Of a stretch of 6,126 nt of DNA, positions 1 through 4,799 are shown piece after piece. Source of the stretch: Actinomycetes bacterium. Lineage in GTDB: Bacteria > Actinomycetota > Thermoleophilia > Solirubrobacterales > Solirubrobacteraceae. The number at the start of each line of letters is the position of its first letter. The stretch's first letter is position 1. Location: NCBI GenBank assembly GCA_023429855.1, contig JAEZDB010000368.1, positions 1 to 6,126 of the forward strand, read 5' to 3'. Made by a program: the position numbers and the translations under genes. The notes under the pieces are model-generated. The model had not been told where the DNA came from. It did no database searches and saw only the letters and a program-made list of their open reading frames with translations.

Positions 1-1192
1 CGCGCAGGCCGGCGTCGAGGGTACGCAGGCCCTTCACGCCTTGCTCGGTCACCGAGACCCGCGCCGTCGGGGCGCGACCGGCGACCTTCACACGGACGGT
101 GCGGGTTTTGCCGCCGGCGATCCCGTACTTCGCGGATCCGGTGGCCGTCCCGAGGGCGACGCTCACCGTCCCGCGGCAGCGCGACTTCGTGCGGCAGCGA
201 ACCTTGACCTCAGCGCGGCCGCCGCGGACGCGGACCGACGTGCCGGGCAGCTCGACCGTGTGCGTCTCGCCGCGCGGTGCCCGGTCGACGTTGGCGCAGC
301 CGGCCGCGAACAGCCCCTGATCGTCCGGCGTATCGACGAGGTCGACGAACGCCCGCGAGAACCGCAGCGAGAACTTCGACTCGAAGTTGTTGGCGAAGCG
401 GCCGCAGAAGACCTGCTCGGCGACGCCGTCGCGGCTGTCGACGACCCGCGCAGAGCCCGGACCGGTAAACGTGTCGAAGCCCTCGCCGCCGCGGACCATG
501 TCGACGCCGTCGCCGTCGAGGGTCAGGACGTCGTCGCCCGGGCCGCCGTCGATCGACGTGCCTTGGCGGGCGCTGAGCTGGTCGTTGCCTTCGCCGCCCT
601 GGATCGAGCCGCCGTCGCCGCCGCCGTTCAGCACGTCGTCGCCCGCGCCGCCGTCGACCCCACCGCCGCCCGAGCTCGGTCGCAGCGTGTCGTTGCCGGC
701 GCCGAGCGTGATGCGGTCGGCGCCGATGCCGCCGAAGATGTCGATCGGGTCGGGGAACGTCGGGTCGACGGAGAACGTGTCGTCGAACGGGCCGAGGCTC
801 ACGGTCACCCGCGGCGTGATCCGCTCGCAGGTGACGACGTTCAGTCCGCGCTGCGGCTCCTCCGTGGTGCAGCCGGGACCGCCCGACGCGCCGCGGCCGC
901 CGAACTCCGGCATCTCGACGCGGTAGCGCGTCACGCCGCCCGACTCGACGAGCGACAGCTTGATCCGGTTGAGCGTGTTGTTGGGTTCGCGCATCGCAAG
1001 CCCCTCTGGTCCGGTCGACACGATGAGCGCGTTCGCCGACGGCGCCGTGGCGGCGCCGGCTGCGGCGAGCGTCAGCGCTGCGGCGAGGACGCGGCGAGCG
1101 GTGCGGTGGTGGTGGCGGCGATGCGCGAGGTCGCCGAGTGCGATTGAGCGGTGCATGGCCGCCATGCTGCGGCCCGGCCGCCTGCGCCGCAT
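1..1192 (-). CDS. RTX-repeat (hemolysin-type calcium-binding) secreted protein, C-terminus beyond the window
   Basis: The visible 397 codons begin with an Arg/His-rich n-region, a hydrophobic stretch (about residues 35-50, VLAAALTLAAAGAA) and a likely signal peptidase site after A55 (SANA/LIVS), so the protein should be exported. Residues about 154-242 hold glycine/aspartate nonapeptides of the GGxGxDxLx type (GGIGADRIT, LGAGNDTLR, GGAGDDVLN, GGEGNDQLS, GGPGDDVLT, GGEGFDTF), which in RTX proteins bind calcium in a parallel beta-roll. A later Cys pair (VRCRTKSRCRGTV) lies in a beta-rich tail of a kind I associate with secreted actinobacterial proteins. No catalytic domain is visible, so the function is unknown; an adhesin, S-layer-like or matrix protein is possible. 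Three in-frame ATGs exist (1192, 1165, 1156). I chose 1192 because GAGGGG lies 9 nt upstream and the others have no such site. The frame stays open to base 1. It lies 54 nt after vapC on the same strand, with no obvious promoter in between. Confidence 0.85.
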   Translation of the reverse strand, partial: MRRRRPGRSMAAMHRSIALGDLAHRRHHHRTARRVLAAALTLAAAGAATAPSANALIVSTGPEGLAMREPNNTLNRIKLSLVESGGVTRYRVEMPEFGGRGASGGPGCTTEEPQRGLNVVTCERITPRVTVSLGPFDDTFSVDPTFPDPIDIFGGIGADRITLGAGNDTLRPSSGGGGVDGGAGDDVLNGGGDGGSIQGGEGNDQLSARQGTSIDGGPGDDVLTLDGDGVDMVRGGEGFDTFTGPGSARVVDSRDGVAEQVFCGRFANNFESKFSLRFSRAFVDLVDTPDDQGLFAAGCANVDRAPRGETHTVELPGTSVRVRGGRAEVKVRCRTKSRCRGTVSVALGTATGSAKYGIAGGKTRTVRVKVAGRAPTARVSVTEQGVKGLRTLDAGLR

Positions 1193-1207
1193 GAGGGGTC
1201 GCCCCTC
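1193..1207 (-). promoter_or_regulatory. Ribosome binding site inside a start-codon-proximal hairpin (RTX gene)
   Basis: Immediately before the ATG at 1192 the minus strand reads GAGGGG-CGA-CCCCTC. GAGGGG is a plausible Shine-Dalgarno site with 9 nt to the ATG. It is also perfectly complementary to the CCCCTC that abuts the start codon, giving a 6-bp stem with a 3-nt loop. Folded, the ribosome binding site would be masked. The pairing is seen directly; a regulatory role is inference. Confidence 0.45.
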
Positions 1208-1224
1208 AACTGCAAAACGGCTCG

Positions 1225-1238
1225 TGGGGGGTCCCCCA
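1225..1238 (-). terminator. Short GC hairpin after vapC, weak terminator candidate
   Basis: Nine bases after the vapC stop codon the minus strand has TGGGG-GACC-CCCCA, a 5-bp stem with a 4-nt loop. A short T run (TTTT) follows only several bases later, so it does not fit a classical intrinsic terminator. It may only slow transcription into the RTX gene downstream. Confidence 0.25.
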
Positions 1239-1246
1239 GGGCGCGG

Positions 1247-1666
1247 TCACAGCGCCGTGAGCACCTCGACCTTGTCTCCGCTCATCGCGAGCGACGCAAC
1301 AGCGGCGTCGAAGGTCACCAGCGGCAGCTGATGACGCCGGGCGAGGACGAGCAGGTGCGCGTCGGTCACCTGTCGGTGTCCGCTGAGACTCGGCATATCG
1401 GCATCCCTCGGCGACACCTCGTCGACAACGAACGAGTGCCCCGGCGCTCCGCAGATCGCAGCGAGCACGCGGGTGGCTTCGGCCACCGAGATCGGGCTCG
1501 GAAGAACCTTTGGATTTGACGACACGCGGACGAAACCGGTCTCGGTCACCGAACAGGTCGACCAGCCAGCTGGAGCACGCGCCGAGAACCACGCGCGCGC
1601 CGCAGCGTGATGGATGTGCGAGTCCCAGGCGAGCGCCACGAGGACGTTGACGTCGAGCAGCGCCAA
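1247..1666 (-). CDS. vapC: VapC-family PIN-domain ribonuclease toxin
   Basis: A 139-aa single-domain PIN protein. The four acidic residues that hold the catalytic metal in this family are visible: D5 (LLDVNVL), E42 (VTETGF), D102 (QVTDAHLL) and D120 (VTFDAAV), with the typical order and spacing. VapC toxins are Mg2+-dependent endoribonucleases that cut tRNA or rRNA and arrest growth when the antitoxin is lost; the target here cannot be read from sequence. The start is TTG at 1666, 7 nt after the vapB stop, giving MALLDVNVLVAL; no ATG or GTG fits the conserved first strand. The ribosome binding site is weak and lies within the end of vapB, so translation is probably coupled to vapB. The catalytic set is intact, so the toxin appears active. 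Regulation should be through the vapB operator upstream. Confidence 0.93.
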   Translation of the reverse strand: MALLDVNVLVALAWDSHIHHAAARAWFSARAPAGWSTCSVTETGFVRVSSNPKVLPSPISVAEATRVLAAICGAPGHSFVVDEVSPRDADMPSLSGHRQVTDAHLLVLARRHQLPLVTFDAAVASLAMSGDKVEVLTAL

Positions 1667-1673
1667 GGCGTGC

Positions 1674-1895
1674 TCAGTCTTCGTCGAGTGCTCGGCGCAC
1701 CATCTCCGGAGTGATCGGCGCCGTGCCCGCCGGCACCCGGATCACGGGCAGCACGCCGTCGGACTCCACGCGCGCCGGCGTGAGGCCACGTCGTGCGAGC
1801 TCCGAGATCACCGAACCGAGCGAGCGGCGCTCCGCTGCGGCGAGCTCTTTGGCCGCAGCGACGACGTCGTCGTCGAGAGAGAGCGTCGTGCGCAT
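1674..1895 (-). CDS. vapB: VapB-type ribbon-helix-helix antitoxin
   Basis: A 73-aa protein whose first ~38 residues (MRTTLSLDDDVVAAAKEL, then SLGSVISELARRGL) match a ribbon-helix-helix DNA-binding fold: a short N-terminal beta strand that contacts DNA in a dimer, then two helices. The C-terminal part (about 45-73, VIRVPAGTAPITPEMVRRALDED) is Pro-rich then acidic, as expected of the flexible segment that blocks the PIN active site. It directly precedes vapC on the same strand with a 7-nt gap, the usual antitoxin-toxin order. The ATG at 1895 lies 1 nt from a perfect 24-bp palindrome that includes a -10-like element, consistent with autorepression by VapB or VapBC. There is no Shine-Dalgarno site before the ATG, so the mRNA may be leaderless. 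The family assignment is firm; the exact subfamily name is not. Confidence 0.9.
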   Translation of the reverse strand: MRTTLSLDDDVVAAAKELAAAERRSLGSVISELARRGLTPARVESDGVLPVIRVPAGTAPITPEMVRRALDED

Positions 1896-1896
1896 A

Positions 1897-1925
1897 GCGT
1901 TGATGCTAACGCATCAACGCATCAA
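1897..1925 (-). promoter_or_regulatory. vapBC operator/promoter: perfect palindrome plus a third half-site
   Basis: On the minus strand, 1920-1897 reads GCGTTGATGC-GTTA-GCATCAACGC, a perfect 10-bp inverted repeat around 4 nt. The left arm overlaps a tandem duplication: CGCATCAA occurs at 1910-1917 and again at 1918-1925 on the plus strand, so there are three copies of the TTGATGC half-site. A -10-like TAGCAT (1908-1903) lies inside the palindrome, 7 nt before the vapB ATG. Ribbon-helix-helix antitoxins typically bind such repeats and block their own promoter; that is family knowledge applied to this site. Confidence 0.75.
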
Positions 1926-1936
1926 TGTTGGCTGCC

Positions 1937-2272
1937 TCAGGCCTTCTTCACCACGCTCGACTTGAGCTGCATCGGGCCGAAGCCGTCGACCTTGCAGTCG
2001 ATGTCGTGGTCGCCGACGCCGTCGACCAGCCGGATGCCCTTGACTTTGGTGCCGCGCTTGATCGGCTTGGGCGAACCCTTCACCGGCAGGTCCTTCACGA
2101 CGACCACCGTGTCGCCGTCGGCCAGCACGTTGCCGACCGAGTCCTTGATCACCGGCGCCGCAGAGTCAGCCGCCGACCACTCGTGCGCGCACATCGAGCA
2201 GACCGTCAGGTCGTTCAGCTCGTAGGTGTATTCGCTGCCGCATTCAGGGCACGTGATCGGGGCGTCGGCCAT
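1937..2272 (-). CDS. yjdM: YjdM/PhnA-family zinc-ribbon protein
   Basis: A 111-aa cytosolic protein of the YjdM (formerly PhnA) family. The N-terminus has a zinc ribbon with two CxxC knuckles, C8-C11 (TCPECGSEYTYE) and C25-C28 (VCSMCAHEW). The rest is the family's C-terminal SH3-like beta domain: IKDSVGNVLADGDTVVVVKDL, then GSPKPIKRGTKVKGIRLV, and GDHDIDCKVDGFGPMQLKSSVVKK at the end. Length and motif order are those of full-length members. The family was once linked to phosphonate use because of its position near phn genes in E. coli, but it is not the phosphonoacetate hydrolase that shares the PhnA name, and its biochemical function is unsettled. No phosphonate genes are nearby here. The start is ATG 2272 with no ribosome binding site; TACGCT lies 8 nt upstream. 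It ends 41 nt before vapB. Confidence 0.92.
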   Translation of the reverse strand: MADAPITCPECGSEYTYELNDLTVCSMCAHEWSAADSAAPVIKDSVGNVLADGDTVVVVKDLPVKGSPKPIKRGTKVKGIRLVDGVGDHDIDCKVDGFGPMQLKSSVVKKA

Positions 2273-2280
2273 GGCTGTGC

Positions 2281-2286
2281 AGCGTA
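2281..2286 (-). promoter_or_regulatory. -10-like element of yjdM (leaderless start)
   Basis: The minus strand reads TACGCT, then 8 nt, then the ATG at 2272. No Shine-Dalgarno sequence is present. The same hexamer at nearly the same distance precedes the thioredoxin gene. No convincing -35 element is visible. Confidence 0.4.
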
Positions 2287-2303
2287 GAGGGCTTGGCGGT
2301 ACC

Positions 2304-2321
2304 GCGGGGCGACGCGCCCGC
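2304..2321 (-). terminator. GC-rich hairpin after the collagen-like gene
   Basis: The plus strand has GCGGGGCG-ACG-CGCCCGC, a 7-bp stem with one bulged G and a 3-nt loop, 6 bases beyond the stop codon of the collagen-like gene. There is no T tract on either side, so it is only a possible transcription end for the gene at 2328-2921. Confidence 0.3.
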
Positions 2322-2327
2322 AGTCCA

Positions 2328-2921
2328 TTAGCCGGTCGGGGTGAAGAACACGCCGCTGAGGCTCACGTAGCTCTGCGGCGCGTCGGATCCCGATTTCCAG
2401 ATGACGGCGCCGCTCGGGTACACGTCGACGCGCGCATGGTCCGAGAGCCCGCCGCTGTTCGGCGAGAAGACCTCGATCTGCCCTGGGCGATAGCCGGGCG
2501 GCAGCATGGCGATGAGCTCGGTCGGCGCAGCCTGCGCCCGCAGGACGCCGCGCAGCTGGACGGTGCCCGAAGCGTCCTTGCGGAACCCGCCAAACTCGTA
2601 GCCGAAGCCGAAGTTCGACCAGGCGGGCTGCAGCGGCAGGCTCTGCCAGGCTTCGGCTTGAGCGACGCCGCCCGTTGCTCCCCGCGGTCCGGCGGCCCCA
2701 GCGGGTCCGGCCTCACCGCGCGGCCCACGCGGACCGCTCGGCCCCGACACCGCCACGCCCGGAGCAAGCTTGGCGCTCGTCACCGCGCCCTTCTTGAGCT
2801 GCGCCGTCCCAACCGACCCCTTCGGGAGTTTGGCCACGGCGTACGACGTGCCGCCGAGCGCGACGAACATCGCGGCGGTCGCCATTACATTCGCGTAGGT
2901 CGGGCGGGGCAGCAGACGCAT
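2328..2921 (-). CDS. Collagen-like repeat protein with C-terminal beta domain (exported or surface)
   Basis: A 197-aa protein in three parts. Residues 1-30 (MRLLPRPTYANVMATAAMFVALGGTSYAVA) contain a short basic start and a hydrophobic segment, probably an uncleaved anchor or signal peptide. Residues 31-57 hold a pseudo-repeat of the kind GSVGTAQLKKGAV / TSAKLAPGV. Residues 60-84 are eight Gly-X-Y triplets (GPSGPRGPRGEAGPAG and on), which can form a collagen triple helix. Residues about 90-197 are a Gly/aromatic-rich beta domain with LPPGYRPG and a final SLSGVFFTP, like the C-terminal heads of collagen-like and phage-fibre-like proteins. Such proteins are presumably trimeric and surface-exposed; ligand and role are unknown. 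I recognise the N-terminal block as common in Solirubrobacterales proteins. The start ATG 2921 has no ribosome binding site but has TACAAC 6 nt upstream. Confidence 0.85.
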   Translation of the reverse strand: MRLLPRPTYANVMATAAMFVALGGTSYAVAKLPKGSVGTAQLKKGAVTSAKLAPGVAVSGPSGPRGPRGEAGPAGAAGPRGATGGVAQAEAWQSLPLQPAWSNFGFGYEFGGFRKDASGTVQLRGVLRAQAAPTELIAMLPPGYRPGQIEVFSPNSGGLSDHARVDVYPSGAVIWKSGSDAPQSYVSLSGVFFTPTG

Positions 2922-2927
2922 CGCCGG

Positions 2928-2933
2928 GTTGTA
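2928..2933 (-). promoter_or_regulatory. -10-like element of the collagen-like gene
   Basis: TACAAC on the minus strand ends 6 nt before the ATG at 2921, so transcription could start at or next to the A of the start codon. Its last base deviates from the TANNNT pattern and no -35 is evident, so support is weak on its own. Confidence 0.3.
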
Positions 2934-2966
2934 CCGGAACGCGGCGCGGCGCGCGACGGACCGTTG

Positions 2967-3024
2967 CGAGGTCGATCGTCGTTCCTGTCGGACGAGGGAG
3001 CGACAGGTAGGACGGTCGACCTCG
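2967..3024. repeat. 58-nt imperfect hairpin between ansA and the collagen-like gene
   Basis: The two 24-nt arms 2967-2990 and 3001-3024 are complementary around a 10-nt loop. From outside in: CGAGGTCGA pairs with TCGACCTCG (9 bp), then T opposite G, CGTC with GACG (4 bp), a 3x3 segment GTT/TAG with only its middle pair matched, then CCTGTCG with CGACAGG (7 bp). In plus-strand RNA the T/G position would be a U-G wobble, giving 22 of 24 positions paired. It begins 10 nt after the ansA stop codon and may act as its transcription end or a 3'-protecting structure. There is no T tract, so it is not a standard intrinsic terminator; a small structured RNA or a protein-binding dyad are alternatives. 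Confidence 0.6.
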
Positions 3025-3034
3025 GCGCCGGGGT

Positions 3035-4039
3035 TCAGCCGAGCGGCGTGAGCTCGCCGGCGAGCGGCGTCGCCATGAGCGCGCGCACCCTGTCGGCGGG
3101 GTACTTGTCGAGGAGCACCATCAGCTTGGTCAGGGCGCTCTCGAAGGTGAGGTCGAGGCCGGAGATCGCGCCCGTCTCAAACAGGGCGGCGCCGGCGGCG
3201 TAGTAGCCCTCGCGCACGGTGCCGGTGCCGCATTGCGTGGTGATCACGACGACGATGCCGGCGTCGGACGCGCGCTGCAGGACCGCCAGGAAGTCCGGTT
3301 CGCTCGGGCCGTTGCCGGAGCCGTAGGCCTCGATCACCGCGCCCTTCAGACCAGGCCGCGAGAGGATCGCGTCGAGCGTGACTGCGTCGAGGCCAGGGTG
3401 CAGCTTGACCGCCGCCACGTCGGGGCAGACGCCGGCCGCGCGCCGCAGCGGGCCCTCGCCCGCGGGCAGGACGAGCGGCGCGTCGATTTTGAGCGCGACG
3501 CCCGCGTGCCCGAGCGGCGCGAGATTGTGCGACGCGAACCCGTGGTAGCTGTCGGCGTCGATCTTCGACGTGCGGTTGCCGCGCAGCAGGTACTCGTAGA
3601 ACCACACCGTCACCTCTGGCACCACCGGCAGCCCGTGGGTGCGCGGCGAGGCGATCATGCATGCCGTGGTGAGGTTCTGGGGCGCGTCGGAGCGGTGCTC
3701 GGCGATCGGCCGCTGGGCCCCGGTCACCACGATCGGGCGGTCGACGCCCGCGAGCATGAAGCTCAGGGCCGAGGCCGTGAACGCGAGCGTGTCGGTGCCG
3801 TGCAGCACCACGATCCCGGTGTGGCCCTCGGCGAGCGCGACGATCGCGTCGGCGATCTCGACCCAGTCGGCGGGTCGCATCCGCGAGGAGTCTTTCGGCC
3901 GGCGAAACGACGCGAACGTGACGCCGAACCCCGAGTCGTCGCGCGGGCGCGCGTGAGCCACGATGTCTTTCGAGGGCAGCGGCGCCAGGGCGCCAGTGGC
4001 GTCGGGGCCCATGCCGATCGTGCCGCCCGCGTTGAGCAC
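3035..4039 (-). CDS. ansA: Type I (cytoplasmic) L-asparaginase
   Basis: The enzyme hydrolyses L-asparagine to aspartate and ammonia. The two asparaginase signatures are present: GGTIGM at residues 5-10 with the nucleophilic Thr, and HGTDT at 80-84 with the second catalytic Thr-Asp, plus the DSS at 50-52 and a conserved Lys in RGNRTSK (153-159). The block DTLAFTASALSFML and the C-terminal GELTP are close to E. coli AnsA, and no signal peptide is seen, so it is the cytosolic type I rather than periplasmic type II. At 334 aa it is near the E. coli length (338). The only standard start is GTG 4039, which cuts into the first beta strand: the preceding codons read HAERVLVL, which fits the family strand before NAGGTIG. 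The frame is open upstream to 4240 with coding-like third positions but no ATG, GTG or TTG. The true start is therefore uncertain. It is transcribed divergently from the thioredoxin gene. Confidence 0.93.
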   Translation of the reverse strand: MLNAGGTIGMGPDATGALAPLPSKDIVAHARPRDDSGFGVTFASFRRPKDSSRMRPADWVEIADAIVALAEGHTGIVVLHGTDTLAFTASALSFMLAGVDRPIVVTGAQRPIAEHRSDAPQNLTTACMIASPRTHGLPVVPEVTVWFYEYLLRGNRTSKIDADSYHGFASHNLAPLGHAGVALKIDAPLVLPAGEGPLRRAAGVCPDVAAVKLHPGLDAVTLDAILSRPGLKGAVIEAYGSGNGPSEPDFLAVLQRASDAGIVVVITTQCGTGTVREGYYAAGAALFETGAISGLDLTFESALTKLMVLLDKYPADRVRALMATPLAGELTPLG

Positions 4040-4181
4040 GAGGACGCGCTCAGCGTGCGCAAAGCCCCACGAGCCCTCGACGACGACGGCCGAGCCCAGC
4101 GGCGCAGGCAGCGCAGCCTCGTCGCCGGAGCGGAGCGGTTCGTGCGGGGTCGTGGCGATCGAACCAGGGTACCGGGGCCGG

Positions 4182-4244
4182 TCAGTCGTGAACCGTGATC
4201 TGCACGCGGCTGGGGTAGAAGGCGACGTGGCCTGCGGGGTTCAT
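4182..4244 (-). CDS. 20-codon ORF upstream of ansA (leader peptide or displaced N-terminus)
   Basis: ATG 4244 opens a 20-aa ORF (MNPAGHVAFYPSRVQ..., ending TVHD, stop TGA at 4184-4182). It has the G/C-ending codon pattern of real genes here (18 of 20 codons) and a -10-like TAGCCT 7 nt before the ATG, the same arrangement as at neighbouring genes. It lies in a different frame from ansA and overlaps the upstream open part of the ansA frame. It could be a leader peptide, a remnant of the asparaginase N-terminus separated by a frameshift, or chance. I do not recognise the peptide. Confidence 0.3.
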   Translation of the reverse strand: MNPAGHVAFYPSRVQITVHD

Positions 4245-4251
4245 GCGGCTG

Positions 4252-4257
4252 AGGCTA
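4252..4257 (-). promoter_or_regulatory. -10-like element toward ansA
   Basis: TAGCCT on the minus strand ends 7 nt before the ATG at 4244. With the plus-strand TACGCT at 4303-4308 it would form a divergent promoter pair in the space between asparaginase and thioredoxin. No clear -35 is seen. Confidence 0.35.
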
Positions 4258-4302
4258 GGACGGCCCGGCAGCAACCTGCCGCGTCTCGCGCGCCGAGCGG
4301 GC

Positions 4303-4308
4303 TACGCT
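4303..4308 (+). promoter_or_regulatory. -10-like element of the thioredoxin gene (leaderless start)
   Basis: TACGCT lies 7 nt before the ATG at 4316 and there is no purine-rich ribosome binding site in between (GCGTCCT). Transcription would begin at about the A of the ATG. Confidence 0.45.
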
Positions 4309-4315
4309 GCGTCCT

Positions 4316-4753
4316 ATGGCCACCTCGTCGATCATTCGCTGCGCCAGCTGCGGCGCCAACAACCGCGTCGGCGCCGTCGCGAGCGGCACGCCGCGCTGCG
4401 CCAAGTGCCACGAGGCGCTGCCGTGGCTCGTGAACGCGACCTCAGAGAGCTTCGACGCCGAAGTCAACTCCTCGGTGCCGGTGATCGTCGACTTCTGGGC
4501 CGAATGGTGCGGTCCGTGCCGCGCGATCGCCCCGGCGCTGCAGAGCCTGTCGGCCAAGCACGCGAGCCGCCTGAAGATCGTCAAGGTCGACTGCGACGCC
4601 CACGGCGACCTCGCCCAGCGCTACCAGGCGCAGAGCATCCCGCTGCTCGTCCTGTTCAAGGACGGCAAAGAGGTCGCCCGGCAGGTCGGCGCGGTGCCCG
4701 AGCGCCAGATCGAGGCGTGGGTCGCGCCGCACCTGGCGTCGGCCAAAGCCTGA
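4316..4753 (+). CDS. trxC: Thioredoxin 2-type protein with N-terminal zinc ribbon
   Basis: A 145-aa protein built like TrxC. Residues 1-36 hold a zinc ribbon with C9xxC12 (RCASCGANNR) and C28xxC31 (RCAKCHEALPW), as in thioredoxin 2. A thioredoxin fold follows, with VPVIVDFWAEWCGPC (active-site C65-G-P-C68), a P73 after the site (AIAPAL), the cis-Pro in QSIPLLVLF (P109) and the KDGKEVARQVGA turn. It reduces protein disulfides in the cytosol with electrons from thioredoxin reductase; in E. coli the TrxC zinc ribbon makes the protein sensitive to oxidation. An extra Cys at 93 (VDCDA) is unusual in that strand. The start ATG 4316 gives the normal family N-terminus. The FMN reductase gene follows on the same strand 46 nt downstream with its own -10-like element. 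Confidence 0.95.
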   Translation: MATSSIIRCASCGANNRVGAVASGTPRCAKCHEALPWLVNATSESFDAEVNSSVPVIVDFWAEWCGPCRAIAPALQSLSAKHASRLKIVKVDCDAHGDLAQRYQAQSIPLLVLFKDGKEVARQVGAVPERQIEAWVAPHLASAKA

Positions 4754-4786
4754 GGCCACCGCGCCCGCCGCGCCGCCGCGCGGCCC

Positions 4787-4792
4787 TACGAT
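4787..4792 (+). promoter_or_regulatory. -10-like element of the FMN reductase gene
   Basis: TACGAT is followed by 7 nt and the ATG at 4800. Its last two bases are also the first two of an upstream in-frame ATG (4791), so if this is the -10 box, the first ATG cannot be the start in this transcript and 4800 is the start. Confidence 0.4.
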
Positions 4793-4799
4793 GGCGGCG

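Noticed and set aside
41..1147. Long plus-strand open frame opposite the RTX gene
   Set aside because: Its protein is Arg/Ala/Val/Asp-rich without domains, and the minus strand carries a signal peptide and clear RTX repeats; it is an antisense shadow of G/C-ending codons.
1937..2272. Phosphonate degradation locus
   Set aside because: The YjdM/PhnA family name is historical; no C-P lyase, phosphonoacetate hydrolase or phosphonate transporter genes are nearby.
2226..3203. 325-codon plus-strand frame
   Set aside because: It spans three unrelated minus-strand genes and their intergenic regions, with an Arg-rich domainless product.
3233..4198. Long plus-strand open frame opposite asparaginase
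   Set aside because: The minus strand encodes an intact type I asparaginase; the plus-strand product is low-complexity Arg/Val/Ala/Asp with no recognisable motif.
3035..4244. Asparaginase as a pseudogene
   Set aside because: All catalytic motifs and the C-terminus are intact over 334 codons; only the N-terminal start is in doubt.
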